This document shows positions 35,511 to 45,683 of a stretch of 64,000 nt of DNA, piece after piece. This DNA is from Pseudomonas sp. PDM18 (GTDB taxonomy: Bacteria; Pseudomonadota; Gammaproteobacteria; Pseudomonadales; Pseudomonadaceae), in assembly GCF_014852585.1 (NCBI RefSeq), contig NZ_JACVBX010000018.1, forward strand, positions 24,548 through 88,547. Direction: 5' to 3'. The translations under genes were made by a program, and so were the position numbers. Numbering within the stretch: the stretch's first letter is position 1; each line of letters begins with the position of its first letter. The notes below the pieces were generated by a model, which was not told where the DNA came from, did no database searches, and worked only from the letters and a program-made list of their open reading frames with translations.

Positions 35511-37433
35511 ATGAGCATTTTCAGTCACTTCCAGGAACGCTTCGAAGCGACCCGTCAAGAAGAGTATTCCCTCCAGGAGTACCTGGATCTCTGCAAGCAG
35601 GACAAGATCGCCTATGCCACCGCCGCCGAGCGGATACTGATGGCCATTGGCGAGCCCGAACTACTCGACACATCCGTCGATTCCCGCCTGTCACGGATTT
35701 TTTCCAACAAGGTGATCCGCCGCTACCCGGCCTTTGCCGACTTCCATGGCATGGAAGAGTGCATCGACCAGATCGTCTCCTTCTTCCGCCACGCCGCCCA
35801 AGGCCTGGAAGAGAAGAAGCAGATCCTTTACCTCCTGGGCCCGGTCGGCGGTGGTAAATCCTCCCTCGCCGAAAAGCTCAAGCAACTGATGGAGCACGTG
35901 CCCTTCTATGCGATCAAGGGCTCGCCAGTGTTCGAATCGCCCCTGGGGCTGTTCAACCCCGACGAAGACGGCGCCATCCTCGAGGAAGACTACGGCATCC
36001 CGCGCCGCTACCTGCGCTCAGTGATGTCCCCCTGGGCAACCAAGCGCCTCAACGAATTCGGCGGCGACATCAGCCAGTTCCGCGTGGTCAAGCTGCACCC
36101 TTCGATCCTCAACCAGATCGCCATCGCCAAGACTGAGCCGGGTGACGAGAACAACCAGGACATCTCCGCACTCGTCGGCAAGGTGGATATCCGCAAGCTG
36201 GAAGAATTCCCGCAGAACGACGCCGACGCCTACAGCTACTCGGGCGCTCTGTGCCGGGCCAACCAGGGCCTGATGGAATTCGTCGAGATGTTCAAGGCGC
36301 CGATCAAGGTCCTGCACCCCTTGCTCACCGCGACCCAGGAAGGCAACTACAACAGCACCGAAGGCCTCGGTTCCCTGCCCTACAGCGGCATCATCCTCGC
36401 CCACTCCAACGAATCGGAATGGCACAGCTTCCGCAACAACAAGAACAACGAGGCCTTCATCGACCGGATCTACATCGTCAAGGTGCCGTACTGCCTGCGC
36501 GTCTCCGACGAGATCAAGATCTACGACAAGCTGCTGATCAACAGCTCCCTGGCGCACGCCCACTGCGCGCCGGATACCCTGAAGATGCTCTCGCAGTTCT
36601 CTGTGCTGTCGCGCCTGAAGGAGCCGGAAAACTCCAATATCTACTCGAAGATGCGGGTCTACGACGGCGAAAACCTCAAGGACACCGATCCCAAGGCCAA
36701 GTCCATCCAGGAATACCGCGACACCGCCGGTGTGGACGAGGGCATGTCCGGGCTTTCCACCCGCTTCGCCTTCAAGATCCTTTCCAAGGTGTTCAACTTC
36801 GACCCGCATGAAGTCGCCGCCAACCCGGTACACCTGCTCTACGTGCTGGAACAGCAGATCGAGCAGGAGCAGTTCCCGCCGGAAACCCGCGAGCGCTACC
36901 TGCGCTTCCTGAAGGAATATCTGGCGCCGCGCTACGTCGAGTTCATCGGCAAGGAAATCCAGACCGCGTACCTGGAGTCCTACAGCGAGTACGGCCAGAA
37001 CATCTTCGACCGCTACGTGCTGTACGCCGACTTCTGGATCCAGGACCAGGAATACCGCGACCCGGAGACCGGCGAGATCCTCAACCGCGCCGCCCTCAAC
37101 GAGGAGCTGGAGAAGATCGAGAAACCGGCTGGCATCAGCAACCCGAAGGACTTCCGCAACGAGATCGTCAACTTCGTGCTGCGCGCCCGCGCCGGCAACA
37201 ACGGCAAGAACCCCAGCTGGCTGTCGTACGAGAAGCTACGCGTGGTGATCGAGAAGAAAATGTTCTCCAACACCGAGGACCTGCTGCCGGTCATCAGCTT
37301 CAACGCCAAGGCGAGCAAGGAGGATCAGCAGAAGCACAACGACTTCGTCAAACGCATGGTCGAGCGCGGCTACACCGAGAAGCAGGTGCGCCTGCTGTCG
37401 GAATGGTATCTGCGGGTTCGCAAGTCGCAGTAG
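35511..37433 (+). CDS. prkA: PrkA serine protein kinase / AAA ATPase
   Basis: A 640-residue protein starting MSIFSHFQERFEATRQEEYS after GCGAGGAGACGTC. P-loop GPVGGGKSS at residues 110-118, AAA-type PrkA N-terminal domain, and a C-terminal kinase-like PrkA domain (about 380-640). The conserved trio prkA-yeaH-spoVR is linked in enterobacteria and pseudomonads to nitrogen starvation and stationary phase (YeaG/YeaH in E. coli). The ATG chosen is the one with the binding site; the frame is open 44 codons upstream. Confidence 0.93.
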   Translation: MSIFSHFQERFEATRQEEYSLQEYLDLCKQDKIAYATAAERILMAIGEPELLDTSVDSRLSRIFSNKVIRRYPAFADFHGMEECIDQIVSFFRHAAQGLEEKKQILYLLGPVGGGKSSLAEKLKQLMEHVPFYAIKGSPVFESPLGLFNPDEDGAILEEDYGIPRRYLRSVMSPWATKRLNEFGGDISQFRVVKLHPSILNQIAIAKTEPGDENNQDISALVGKVDIRKLEEFPQNDADAYSYSGALCRANQGLMEFVEMFKAPIKVLHPLLTATQEGNYNSTEGLGSLPYSGIILAHSNESEWHSFRNNKNNEAFIDRIYIVKVPYCLRVSDEIKIYDKLLINSSLAHAHCAPDTLKMLSQFSVLSRLKEPENSNIYSKMRVYDGENLKDTDPKAKSIQEYRDTAGVDEGMSGLSTRFAFKILSKVFNFDPHEVAANPVHLLYVLEQQIEQEQFPPETRERYLRFLKEYLAPRYVEFIGKEIQTAYLESYSEYGQNIFDRYVLYADFWIQDQEYRDPETGEILNRAALNEELEKIEKPAGISNPKDFRNEIVNFVLRARAGNNGKNPSWLSYEKLRVVIEKKMFSNTEDLLPVISFNAKASKEDQQKHNDFVKRMVERGYTEKQVRLLSEWYLRVRKSQ

Positions 37434-37537
37434 TCTGCCATCGGCGCGGCGGCATTCCCGCCGCGCCGGTCGCCGTCGCATTCGGACCTGTCCGTGGCGG
37501 CTCCACGCCGCTGCGCAGCAGGCCCTGAGGAGCATTC

Positions 37538-38809
37538 ATGAGCTACGTCATCGACCGGCGTCTGAACGGCAAGAACAAGAGCACGGTGAACCGCCAGCGC
37601 TTCCTGCGGCGTTACCGTGAGCACATCAAGAAGGCCGTCGAAGAGGCCGTCAGCCGCCGCTCCATCACCGACATGGAACACGGCGAGCAGATCAGTATTC
37701 CTGGCCGCGATATCGACGAGCCGGTCCTGCACCATGGTCGTGGCGGGCGCCAAACGGTTATCCACCCCGGCAACAAGGAATTCACCACCGGCGAACACAT
37801 CCCGCGCCCCCAGGGTGGCGGCGGTGGCCGTGGCGCCGGCAAGGCGAGCAACCAGGGCGACGGGATGGACGACTTCGTCTTTCAGATCACCCAGGAGGAA
37901 TTCCTCGACTTCATGTTCGAGGACCTGGAGCTGCCCAACCTGGTCAAGCGCCACCTCACCGGCAGCGACACCTTCAAGACCGTGCGCGCCGGCATCAGCA
38001 ACGAGGGCAACCCCTCGCGTATCAACATCGTGCGCACCCTGCGTTCGGCCCACGCGCGGCGCATCGCCTTGTCCGGCTCCACCCGCAGCAAGCTGCGCGC
38101 GGCGATAGCCGAGCTGGACCGCCTGAAGCGCGAGGAACCGGACAACCTCGGTGACATCCAGGAGCTGGAACAGAAGATCGCCGGCATGCGCGCGCGCATC
38201 GACAAGGTGCCATTCCTCGACACCTTCGACCTCAAGTACAACCTGCTGGTAAAGCAGCCCAACCCGACCTCCAAGGCCGTGATGTTCTGCCTCATGGACG
38301 TCTCCGGCTCCATGACACAGGCCACCAAGGACATCGCCAAGCGCTTCTTCATCCTTCTCTACCTGTTCCTCAAGCGGAACTACGAGAAGATCGAGGTGGT
38401 ATTCATCCGCCACCACACCAGCGCCCGCGAGGTGGACGAGGAAGAATTCTTCTATTCCCGCGAAACCGGCGGGACCATCGTCTCCAGCGCCCTGAAACTG
38501 ATGCAGGAGGTGATGGCCGAGCGTTATCCCACCAATGAATGGAACATCTACGCCGCCCAGGCCTCGGACGGCGACAACTGGAACGACGACTCGCCGGTCT
38601 GCCGCGACATCCTGATGAAGCAGATCATGCCCTTCGTCCAGTACTACACCTACGTCGAGATCACCCCGCGCGAGCACCAGGCGCTGTGGTTCGAGTACGA
38701 GAAGATCCGCGATACCTTCGAAGACAGCTTCGCCCAGCAGCAGATCGTCTCCGCCTCGGACATCTACCCAGTGTTCCGCGAGCTGTTCCAGAGGAGGCTA
38801 GTCGCATGA
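37538..38809 (+). CDS. yeaH: YeaH/YhbH (DUF444) protein with VWA-like motif
   Basis: A 423-residue protein. The N-terminal third is basic ([20 protein letters not shown]), and a glycine-rich stretch ([11 protein letters not shown]) follows near residue 95. The C-terminal part is von Willebrand A-like with a MIDAS motif D-x-S-x-S in [15 protein letters not shown] (about residue 250). It is the usual partner of PrkA. 104 bases after prkA, overlapping spoVR by ATGA. Confidence 0.93.
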   Translation: MSYVIDRRLNGKNKSTVNRQRFLRRYREHIKKAVEEAVSRRSITDMEHGEQISIPGRDIDEPVLHHGRGGRQTVIHPGNKEFTTGEHIPRPQGGGGGRGAGKASNQGDGMDDFVFQITQEEFLDFMFEDLELPNLVKRHLTGSDTFKTVRAGISNEGNPSRINIVRTLRSAHARRIALSGSTRSKLRAAIAELDRLKREEPDNLGDIQELEQKIAGMRARIDKVPFLDTFDLKYNLLVKQPNPTSKAVMFCLMDVSGSMTQATKDIAKRFFILLYLFLKRNYEKIEVVFIRHHTSAREVDEEEFFYSRETGGTIVSSALKLMQEVMAERYPTNEWNIYAAQASDGDNWNDDSPVCRDILMKQIMPFVQYYTYVEITPREHQALWFEYEKIRDTFEDSFAQQQIVSASDIYPVFRELFQRRLVA

Positions 38810-40359
38810 GCAAGCGCCAGCCGATCGCCACCGGCTCGGAGTGGACCTTCGAGTTGATCCAGCAATACGACCGCGAGATCAGCCGCCTCGCCGAGCGCTA
38901 CGCGCTGGACACCTACCCCAACCAGATCGAGGTGATCACCGCCGAGCAGATGATGGATGCCTATGCCTCCGTCGGCATGCCCATCGGTTACAACCACTGG
39001 TCCTACGGCAAGCACTTCCTCAGCACGGAAAAGAACTACAAGCGCGGTCAGATGGGCCTGGCCTACGAGATCGTGATCAACTCCGACCCGTGCATCGCCT
39101 ACCTGATGGAAGAAAACACCCAGTGCATGCAAGCGCTGGTGATCGCCCACGCCTGCTACGGGCACAACAGCTTCTTCAAGGGCAACTACCTTTTCCGCAC
39201 CTGGACCGATGCCACCTCGATCATCGACTACCTGGTGTTCGCCAAGTCCTACATCAACAAGTGCGAAGAGCGCTACGGCATCGACGCCGTGGAAGACCTG
39301 CTGGACTCCTGCCACGCCCTGATGAACTACGGCGTGGACCGCTACAAGCGGCCCTACCCGATCTCCGCCGAGGAAGAGAAGCAGCGCCAGAAGGAGCGCG
39401 AGGAGCAGATTCAGCGCCAGGTCAACGACCTCTGGCGGACCATTCCCAAGGCCGGCGGCAAGGACAAGGAACAGGGCATGGCCCGCTACCCCAGCGAGCC
39501 ACAGGAAAACATCCTCTACTTCATCGAGAAGAACGCCCCGCTGCTCGAACCCTGGCAGCGCGAAGTGGTGCGCATCGTGCGCAAAGTGGCGCAGTACTTC
39601 TACCCGCAGCGCCAGACTCAGGTGATGAACGAAGGCTGGGCGACCTTCTGGCATTACACCCTGATTAACGACCTCTACGACGAAGGCCTGGTCAGCGACG
39701 GCTTCATGATGGAATTCCTCCAGTACCACACCAGCGTGGTCTACCAGCCCGGCTTCGACAGCCCCTACTACAGCGGCATCAACCCCTATGCGCTGGGCTT
39801 CGCCATGTACCGAGACATCCGCCGCATCTGCGAGAACCCCACGGACGAGGACAAGCGCTGGTTCCCTGATATCGCCGGCAGCGACTGGCTGGCCACCATC
39901 AAGTTCGCCATGAAGAGCTTCAAGGACGAGAGCTTCGTCCTGCAGTTCCTCTCGCCCAAGGTGATCCGCGAGTTCAAGCTGTTCAGCATCCTCGACGACG
40001 ACCAGAAGGACGACATGCTGGTCGACGCCATCCACGACGACGACGGCTACCGCAAGATCCGCGAAACCCTGGCCGCGCAGTACAACCTCGGCAACCGCGA
40101 GCCGAACATCCAGATCTGGGACGTCGACCGCCGCGGCGACCGCTCGCTGACCCTGCGCCACCAGCAGCACGACCGCAAACCGCTGGGCGAATCCACCGAC
40201 GACGTGCTCAAGCACCTGCACCGCCTGTGGGGCTTCGACATCCACCTGGAGACCCTGCAGGGCGAGAACATCGTCAACACCTTCCACATGCCCCCAAAGG
40301 GTGAACGCGACAGCGAGGAGGGCTACCCGCGTCTCGACCTGATCATCCCACCCATTTGA
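38806..40359 (+). CDS. SpoVR family protein
   Basis: A 517-residue protein of the SpoVR family (YcgB in E. coli). Conserved stretches: [46 protein letters not shown] and [20 protein letters not shown]. The family takes part in cortex formation in Bacillus spores; in non-sporulating bacteria it travels with prkA and yeaH, with unknown biochemistry. H-x-x-x-H/E-like residues ([15 protein letters not shown]) hint at metal binding. Start overlaps yeaH. Confidence 0.95.
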   Translation: MSKRQPIATGSEWTFELIQQYDREISRLAERYALDTYPNQIEVITAEQMMDAYASVGMPIGYNHWSYGKHFLSTEKNYKRGQMGLAYEIVINSDPCIAYLMEENTQCMQALVIAHACYGHNSFFKGNYLFRTWTDATSIIDYLVFAKSYINKCEERYGIDAVEDLLDSCHALMNYGVDRYKRPYPISAEEEKQRQKEREEQIQRQVNDLWRTIPKAGGKDKEQGMARYPSEPQENILYFIEKNAPLLEPWQREVVRIVRKVAQYFYPQRQTQVMNEGWATFWHYTLINDLYDEGLVSDGFMMEFLQYHTSVVYQPGFDSPYYSGINPYALGFAMYRDIRRICENPTDEDKRWFPDIAGSDWLATIKFAMKSFKDESFVLQFLSPKVIREFKLFSILDDDQKDDMLVDAIHDDDGYRKIRETLAAQYNLGNREPNIQIWDVDRRGDRSLTLRHQQHDRKPLGESTDDVLKHLHRLWGFDIHLETLQGENIVNTFHMPPKGERDSEEGYPRLDLIIPPI

Positions 40360-40417
40360 TCGGTTGACCGGCGCGGCAGGCGTGACAAGCATGGCGGCAA
40401 CCCCGCTGGAGACCGCC

Positions 40418-40927
40418 ATGCGTCTGTTCGCCATTCTCCTGCTCTGCCTTGCTGTCGCGACCTGCAGCAACCCTGTCCCGCATGCCCAGATCGCGCATCC
40501 CGCCGATGCGCGCCTGGCAGGGCTGCGCGGTTTCCAGCTGATGCCACCGGAAAATGCCGTCGACGCCCTGCCCTACCGCAGCCGTTATCCCCTGATCAAC
40601 GCCCAGGTGCGCCAGGGCCTGATCGAGCGCGGCTACCACGAAAGCGCGGCGCCGCAGCTACGCGTCTACTACTGGCTGGCGCTGCAGGACGCGCCGCTGG
40701 AGTTCAAGGTCGACGTGCCGCCGCCCGACCCGCTCGGTCCTTATCTCGCCATCCACCGCCTGCGCGATGAAACCGGCACCCTACGCCTGCGCCTGACCGA
40801 TGCGCAGGAGCAGACGCTCTGGGAAGGCACCGTCAGTACCGGCCTGAGCCCCGCGCACTCCAGCGCCGCCCTGCTGCAGGACGCCATCGGCGCCCTCATC
40901 CAACAAATCCCCAGCGCAGCGCCGTAG
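40418..40927 (+). CDS. Predicted lipoprotein (PA0585-like, DUF4136-like)
   Basis: A 169-residue protein with a signal peptide and lipobox AVATC at about residues 13-17, placing it in the envelope as a lipoprotein. The mature part ([56 protein letters not shown]) resembles DUF4136 lipoproteins. The start is supported by GGAG eight bases upstream. It lies 58 bases after spoVR, perhaps on the same transcript. No known function. Confidence 0.8.
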   Translation: MRLFAILLLCLAVATCSNPVPHAQIAHPADARLAGLRGFQLMPPENAVDALPYRSRYPLINAQVRQGLIERGYHESAAPQLRVYYWLALQDAPLEFKVDVPPPDPLGPYLAIHRLRDETGTLRLRLTDAQEQTLWEGTVSTGLSPAHSSAALLQDAIGALIQQIPSAAP

Positions 40928-40938
40928 CCACAAACCCC

Positions 40939-40962
40939 GTAGGAGCGAGCTTGCTCGCGAAC
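40939..40962. repeat. Single REP element
   Basis: GTAGGAGCGAGCTTGCTCGC then GAAC, an uninterrupted copy of the arm seen at 11258-11281. It lies just after the lipoprotein gene and contains the perfect inner palindrome GCGAGCTTGCTCGC apart from its centre. Confidence 0.9.
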
Positions 40963-41033
40963 CATCCACGCACCTCAACTTGAAGCGAACGCACAGAACC
41001 CTGAAGCTATCCCCCAGAACAGGAGACAGCTTC

Positions 41034-42263
41034 ATGCAGATCTACAAAGTGGGCGGCGCCGTGCGCGATCGCCTGCTCGGCATCCCCTTCAGCGACACCG
41101 ACTGGGTGGTGGTCGGCGCCAGCGCCGACGAGATGCTCGCCCAGGGCTACCGCCCGGTGGGCGCGGACTTCCCGGTATTCCTCCACCCGAAGACCGGCGA
41201 GGAATACGCCCTCGCCCGCACCGAGCGCAAAAGCGGGCGTGGCTACGGCGGCTTCACCTTCTACGCCAGCCCCGACGTCACCCTGGAAGAAGACCTGATC
41301 CGTCGCGACCTGACCATCAACGCCATGGCCGAGGACAGCGACGGCCAGGTCGTGGATCCCTACCACGGCCAGAAAGACCTTGAAGCGCGTCTGCTGCGTC
41401 ACGTCTCCCCGGCCTTCGCCGAAGACCCGCTGCGCGTGCTGCGCGTAGCGCGCTTCGCCGCACGCTACGCGCCGATGGGCTTCACCGTGGCGCCGGAAAC
41501 CCAGACGCTGATGCGCGAACTGTCGAAATCCGGCGAACTGGAAGCGCTGACCGCCGAACGCAGCTGGAAGGAAATCTCCCGCGCCCTGATGGAATCGCGC
41601 CCGGACGTATTTATCCAGGTCCTGCGTGACTGTGGCGCCCTGGCCGTGCTGATGCCGGAAGTCGACGCGCTGTTCGGCGTGCCGCAACCGCCGCAGCATC
41701 ACCCGGAGGTGGATACCGGGGAGCACGTGCTGGCGGTGCTGCGCGAATGCGCCAGATACGCTCAGCCGCTTAGCGTGCGCTGGGCCTGCCTGGTGCACGA
41801 CGTGGGCAAGGGCGAAACCCGCGAGGAAGAATGGCCCAAGCACCATGCGCACGAACACCTGGGCCTGCCGCTGATCGACGCGATCAATACGCGCTTCAAG
41901 GTCCCGCGCGACTGCCAGGAGCTGGCGCGGCTGGTCGGCGAGTATCACACCCACTGCCACCGCGCGCTGGAGTTGAGGCCGAACACCATCCTCGAGCTGC
42001 TGCAGTCCTTCGATGTCTACCGCCGGCCGCAGCGCTTCGAGGAGTTTCTCGCCGCCAGCGAGATGGACGCCCGTGGCCGCCATGGACTGGAAGACCGCGA
42101 ATACCCGCAGGCCGAGTACCTGCGCGGCGCCGCGCAGGCCGCCCGCTCGGTCGCGGTGCAGCCATTGCTGGAGAAGGGATACAAAGGTGCCGAGCTGGGC
42201 GAAGCGCTCAAGCGTGAGCGGCTGACAGCACTGAAGGCCTACAAGGAAAGCCACACAGGCTGA
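41034..42263 (+). CDS. cca: CCA-adding enzyme (tRNA nucleotidyltransferase) with HD domain
   Basis: A 409-residue enzyme that builds or repairs the CCA end of tRNA. Nucleotidyltransferase motif [11 protein letters not shown] with the D-x-D in [17 protein letters not shown], and a C-terminal HD phosphohydrolase domain ([21 protein letters not shown]), which makes it the multifunctional class I type of gammaproteobacteria. Start [10 protein letters not shown] follows ACAGGAGACAG. Confidence 0.96.
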   Translation: MQIYKVGGAVRDRLLGIPFSDTDWVVVGASADEMLAQGYRPVGADFPVFLHPKTGEEYALARTERKSGRGYGGFTFYASPDVTLEEDLIRRDLTINAMAEDSDGQVVDPYHGQKDLEARLLRHVSPAFAEDPLRVLRVARFAARYAPMGFTVAPETQTLMRELSKSGELEALTAERSWKEISRALMESRPDVFIQVLRDCGALAVLMPEVDALFGVPQPPQHHPEVDTGEHVLAVLRECARYAQPLSVRWACLVHDVGKGETREEEWPKHHAHEHLGLPLIDAINTRFKVPRDCQELARLVGEYHTHCHRALELRPNTILELLQSFDVYRRPQRFEEFLAASEMDARGRHGLEDREYPQAEYLRGAAQAARSVAVQPLLEKGYKGAELGEALKRERLTALKAYKESHTG

Positions 42264-42269
42264 AACCCT

Positions 42270-42363
42270 GTAGGAGCGAGGGGGACGCCATCGTTATTGC
42301 TCGCGAACCCGCCCAGCGCTCGTGTCGCCGGTGATCTCTGTTCGCGAGCAAGCTCGCTCCTAC
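42270..42363. repeat. REP pair (BIME) with one interrupted arm, mirror of the 11.3 kb copy
   Basis: The left arm is interrupted (GTAGGAGCGAGGGGGACGCC, ATCGTTATT, GCTCGCGAAC). The right arm is intact and inverted (GTTCGCGAGCAAGCTCGCTC then CTAC). The 11258-11350 copy has the same two arms in reverse order, with the same interruption core GGGGGACGCC. Confidence 0.88.
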
Positions 42364-42416
42364 CAAAAGCTCGCCGCCAGGAAGTTCTGTGCCCCAGGAG
42401 AGCCCCGAACGGGGGA

Positions 42417-42953
42417 TCAAGCCGCCGGATGCGCCTCGATCAGCGCCGCTGGTGTCAGCTCCACACCGCGCCACTGGAAGGGCACCGGCCAGAGCTTCTG
42501 CGCGATCTGCGCATCCGCCCACAGTTCGGCAAACGAACACTGCGCCCCCGGATGCTTCACCTCGGGCGCCAGCAGCGCCAGCGGCCAGAGCACAAAGGCG
42601 TTCTTCAGCACCTCGGCGCGCGGTAGCGTCAGGCCGTCGAACTCGCCGTGCAGATCGCCGTACAGCAGCACGTCGATATCCAGCGGCAGGCCCTTGCGCT
42701 CCGGCGCATAGCGACCGTTGTCCGCCTCGATATGCTTGAGCCGCAAACTCAGCTCCGCCAGCGGCAGATCGGTGCGCGCAACGATCACGAAGTTGTAGAA
42801 GGGGCCGCTGCGAATGCCCACTGGCTCGCTCTCGAAGACCGGCGAGCAGTGGATCTCCTCGAGGAAGCCGTCCAGCGCCTCCAGCCCGGCAAGCAGGTGC
42901 CGCTCACGGTCGAAGTTGCTGCCCAGCCCGAGGTAGACCGTCGTCAGCGGCAT
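42417..42953 (-). CDS. folK: 6-hydroxymethyl-dihydropterin pyrophosphokinase
   Basis: A 178-residue folate-pathway enzyme that transfers pyrophosphate from ATP to 6-hydroxymethyl-7,8-dihydropterin. Motifs: VYLGLGSNFDRERHL, FYNFVIVART, and the substrate-site LPLDIDVLLYG. It overlaps folB by 10 bases, so the two consecutive pathway steps are coupled. Start [11 protein letters not shown]. Confidence 0.95.
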   Translation of the reverse strand: MPLTTVYLGLGSNFDRERHLLAGLEALDGFLEEIHCSPVFESEPVGIRSGPFYNFVIVARTDLPLAELSLRLKHIEADNGRYAPERKGLPLDIDVLLYGDLHGEFDGLTLPRAEVLKNAFVLWPLALLAPEVKHPGAQCSFAELWADAQIAQKLWPVPFQWRGVELTPAALIEAHPAA

Positions 42954-43306
42954 CCGCGTTCGATCTCCACACCCACGCCGATGGCGGCCGCAACGGCGCC
43001 GGGCTTGGTGACTTTCAGGCGCAGCCACTGGATGCCGAATTCCGCCATCAGCAGCTCGGCCAAGCGCTCGGCGAAGGTTTCCACCAGCTGGAAGTGCGCG
43101 TCACGGGCGAAAGCCATGACCCGCTCGGAGAGCACGGCGTAGTCCAGGGCCTTGGCGATATCGTCGTCGGCCGCCGCCGGGCGGTTGTCCCAGCCCAGCG
43201 TCAGGTCCAGGCGCAGGCACTGCCGGATACCCCGTTCCCAATCGTAGACGCCGATCACGGTGTCCACTTCCAGCCCCTCGATGAAAACTCTGTCCACTGA
43301 CTGCAT
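42944..43306 (-). CDS. folB: Dihydroneopterin aldolase
   Basis: A 120-residue aldolase of folate synthesis. [20 protein letters not shown] carries the active-site Glu, and [20 protein letters not shown] the catalytic Lys. Start MQSVDRVF has a CTTGGAGC site next to it. It is divergent from plsY with a 71-base shared promoter region. Confidence 0.95.
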   Translation of the reverse strand: MQSVDRVFIEGLEVDTVIGVYDWERGIRQCLRLDLTLGWDNRPAAADDDIAKALDYAVLSERVMAFARDAHFQLVETFAERLAELLMAEFGIQWLRLKVTKPGAVAAAIGVGVEIERGCR

Positions 43307-43377
43307 GCTCCAAGGCGACACGACAAGCGGCCGGCGCCCCGTTAGAATCGGAAACGACCTCGTCTCCGGTGGAAACC

Positions 43378-43947
43378 ATGTTCTGGTTCTTGGCGATCCT
43401 CGCCTACCTGCTCGGATCACTGTCCTTCGCGGTACTCCTCAGTCGCCTGTTCGGCACCGCCGACCCGCGTGCCAGCGGCTCGGGCAACCCCGGCGCCACC
43501 AACATGCTGCGCCTGGCCGGGAGGAAGATCGCCATCCTCACCCTGCTTGGCGATCTCGCCAAGGGGCTGCTGCCGGTCCTCATTGCCCGGATGATCGGCC
43601 TGTCCGACGTGGAGCAGGCCTGGATCGGGCTGGCAGCAGTGATCGGTCACCTCTACCCGCTGTACTTCAACTTCCGTGGCGGCAAGGGCGTCGCCACCGC
43701 CGCCGGTATGTTGCTGGCGCTGTACCCGCCGGCGGCCCTGCTCGCGGCAATCGCCTGGCTGGTGACCTTCAAGCTGTCGCGCACCAGTTCCCTGGCTTCC
43801 TTGGTGGCCACGCCACTGACCCTGCCGCTGCTGGCCTGGCAGGAGCCTTCGGCGCTGCTGCCGATGACCGTGCTCACCGGCCTGATCGTCTGGCGCCACC
43901 GCAGCAACCTGCGCGACTTGATCGCCGGGCGCGAGCGTCACTTCTAG
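43378..43947 (+). CDS. plsY: Glycerol-3-phosphate acyltransferase PlsY
   Basis: A 189-residue inner-membrane enzyme with five to six transmembrane segments. It acylates glycerol-3-phosphate using acyl-phosphate. Signature motifs: [15 protein letters not shown], and [15 protein letters not shown]. The ATG at 43378 is preferred to the one nine bases upstream by family alignment. Divergent from folB. Confidence 0.96.
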   Translation: MFWFLAILAYLLGSLSFAVLLSRLFGTADPRASGSGNPGATNMLRLAGRKIAILTLLGDLAKGLLPVLIARMIGLSDVEQAWIGLAAVIGHLYPLYFNFRGGKGVATAAGMLLALYPPAALLAAIAWLVTFKLSRTSSLASLVATPLTLPLLAWQEPSALLPMTVLTGLIVWRHRSNLRDLIAGRERHF

Positions 43948-44041
43948 AGCCGCGAGCTTCCCGGCCCGCGTACCGCGCTGCAAGCGAAAAAACGGCCCAT
44001 GCCGCTCAGAGCATGTGCCGCGTCGTTTGCAGCTTCATTAT

Positions 44042-45067
44042 TCAGATCGCCGGCAGCGACTCCATTGGCCAACGTGCCTGGACGCCGATCGACGGACCAT
44101 CCTGCTGCCCGGCCACCAGGCGCTGACAGCCGGCATAGGCAATCATCGCGCCGTTATCGGTGCAGAAGCGCGGGCGGGCATAGAAAACCTGGCCCTTCAT
44201 CTCGCCGAGCATCTTTTCCAGATGCTGGCGCAGCGCCTGATTGGCGCTGACACCACCGGCGATCACCAGGCTCTTAAGGTGAGTCTGCTTGAGCGCGCGC
44301 TTGCACTTGATCGTCAGGGTCTCGACTACTGCCGTCTGGAACGCCAGGGCAATGTCGCAGCGGGTCTGCTCGCTGTCGTCACCTTCGGCGACGCAGCGCT
44401 GCCAGGTATTCAGGGCGAAAGTCTTGAGGCCACTGAAGCTGAAATCCAGGCCCGGACGGTCGGTCATCGGCCGAGGGAAGACGAAGCGACCAGCGGTTCC
44501 GCTCGCGGCCAGGCGTGCGATCTCCGGACCGCCGGGATAGGCCAGGCCAAGCAGCTTGGCAGTCTTGTCGAAGGCTTCGCCGGCGGCGTCGTCCACCGAC
44601 TCGCCAAGCACCTGGTACTGGCCGATGCCATCCACCCGCACCAACTGGGTGTGGCCGCCGGACACAAGCAAGGCGACGAACGGGAACTGCGGCGGCTGCT
44701 CTTCGAGCATCGGCGCCAGCAGATGGCCTTCCATATGGTGCACGCCGACGGCCGGTATGCCCCAGGCGAACGCCATGGCCTGGGCGCAAGACGCGCCGAC
44801 CAGCAGCGCGCCCACCAAGCCGGGTCCGGCGGTGTAGGCGATGGCGTCGATGTCTTCGGCGGTGCGGCCGGAGTCGGCCAGCACCTGCCGAATCAGCGGC
44901 AGCATACGCTTGACGTGATCACGGGAGGCCAGCTCGGGAACCACACCGCCGTATACGCGGTGCAGGTCGATCTGGCTGAACAGCGCATCGGCCAACAGGC
45001 CTTTTTCGCTGTCGTACAGGGCGACGCCGGTCTCGTCGCAAGAGGTTTCCAACCCCAGCACTAGCAT
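44042..45067 (-). CDS. tsaD: tRNA N6-adenosine threonylcarbamoyltransferase TsaD
   Basis: A 341-residue Kae1/TsaD protein that attaches threonylcarbamoyl to A37 of ANN-decoding tRNAs together with TsaB and TsaE. Metal ligands H111 and H115 are in [14 protein letters not shown]-binding stretches are [23 protein letters not shown] and [13 protein letters not shown]. Divergent from rpsU over a 200-base region. Confidence 0.97.
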   Translation of the reverse strand: MLVLGLETSCDETGVALYDSEKGLLADALFSQIDLHRVYGGVVPELASRDHVKRMLPLIRQVLADSGRTAEDIDAIAYTAGPGLVGALLVGASCAQAMAFAWGIPAVGVHHMEGHLLAPMLEEQPPQFPFVALLVSGGHTQLVRVDGIGQYQVLGESVDDAAGEAFDKTAKLLGLAYPGGPEIARLAASGTAGRFVFPRPMTDRPGLDFSFSGLKTFALNTWQRCVAEGDDSEQTRCDIALAFQTAVVETLTIKCKRALKQTHLKSLVIAGGVSANQALRQHLEKMLGEMKGQVFYARPRFCTDNGAMIAYAGCQRLVAGQQDGPSIGVQARWPMESLPAI

Positions 45068-45155
45068 GGGTTTGAGCCTTTACTCTGGGCAAAATTGAAG
45101 CCGCGCATCATAATCGCCGGCTGGGCTTCGGACCAGTGCTTTTCGATCGGAGGCT

Positions 45156-45184
45156 TTGCATTCCTCCTTCCGAACGTTTAATAT
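45156..45184 (+). promoter_or_regulatory. Predicted sigma-70 promoter of rpsU-dnaG-rpoD
   Basis: TTGCAT at 45156-45161 and TAATAT at 45179-45184 with a 17-base spacer, 84 bases before the rpsU start. It is the best match to a sigma-70 promoter in the tsaD-rpsU gap. Confidence 0.55.
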
Positions 45185-45267
45185 CCGCAACCCTTGAAAA
45201 CCGCCGACTCCGAACAACCGTCAGGAGCGCGATAAATCCTCCGGTAATCATTGAAGGTACGACCTGG

Positions 45268-45483
45268 ATGCCCGCCGTCAAAGTTAAAGAGAACGAACCC
45301 TTCGACGTAGCTCTGCGTCGTTTCAAGCGCTCCTGCGAAAAAGCAGGCGTACTGGCCGAAGTCCGTAGCCGCGAATTCTACGAAAAGCCGACCGCTGAGC
45401 GTAAGCGCAAGGCCGCTGCCGCTGTTAAGCGTCATGCCAAGAAAGTGCAGCGCGAACAGCGCCGCCGCGAGCGCCTGTACTGA
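45268..45483 (+). CDS. rpsU: Ribosomal protein bS21
   Basis: A 71-residue, strongly basic small-subunit protein: [20 protein letters not shown] then [13 protein letters not shown] and the C-terminal [18 protein letters not shown]. Exactly the usual length. First gene of the macromolecular-synthesis operon rpsU-dnaG-rpoD that links ribosome, replication and sigma factor supply. Confidence 0.98.
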   Translation: MPAVKVKENEPFDVALRRFKRSCEKAGVLAEVRSREFYEKPTAERKRKAAAAVKRHAKKVQREQRRRERLY

Positions 45484-45558
45484 GTTACAGCGCTTCGTCG
45501 CACGCTTTCCGCATCGCCCGGCCCACTCGCCGGGCGAGTGCCTGAAACCAGGCACCCC

Positions 45559-45598
45559 ACTCCGATTCGCATTCGCGGACTTCGGAGTTTTTGCTTTT
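45559..45598 (+). terminator. Partial terminator between rpsU and dnaG
   Basis: ACTCCG and CGGAGT form a stem around an 18-base loop, followed by TTTTTGCTTTT. A second stem CACTCG/CGAGTG lies at about 45524-45540. A weak terminator at this place in E. coli lowers dnaG relative to rpsU, and the same arrangement is seen here. Confidence 0.65.
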
Positions 45599-45683
45599 CC
45601 AGCCCCATGCTTAGTCTCAAGCCTCGCTCGCGGCCTCAACGCCCCGCGCTATGCTTGGATCCACCCTGCGTCCCGATGAGTCT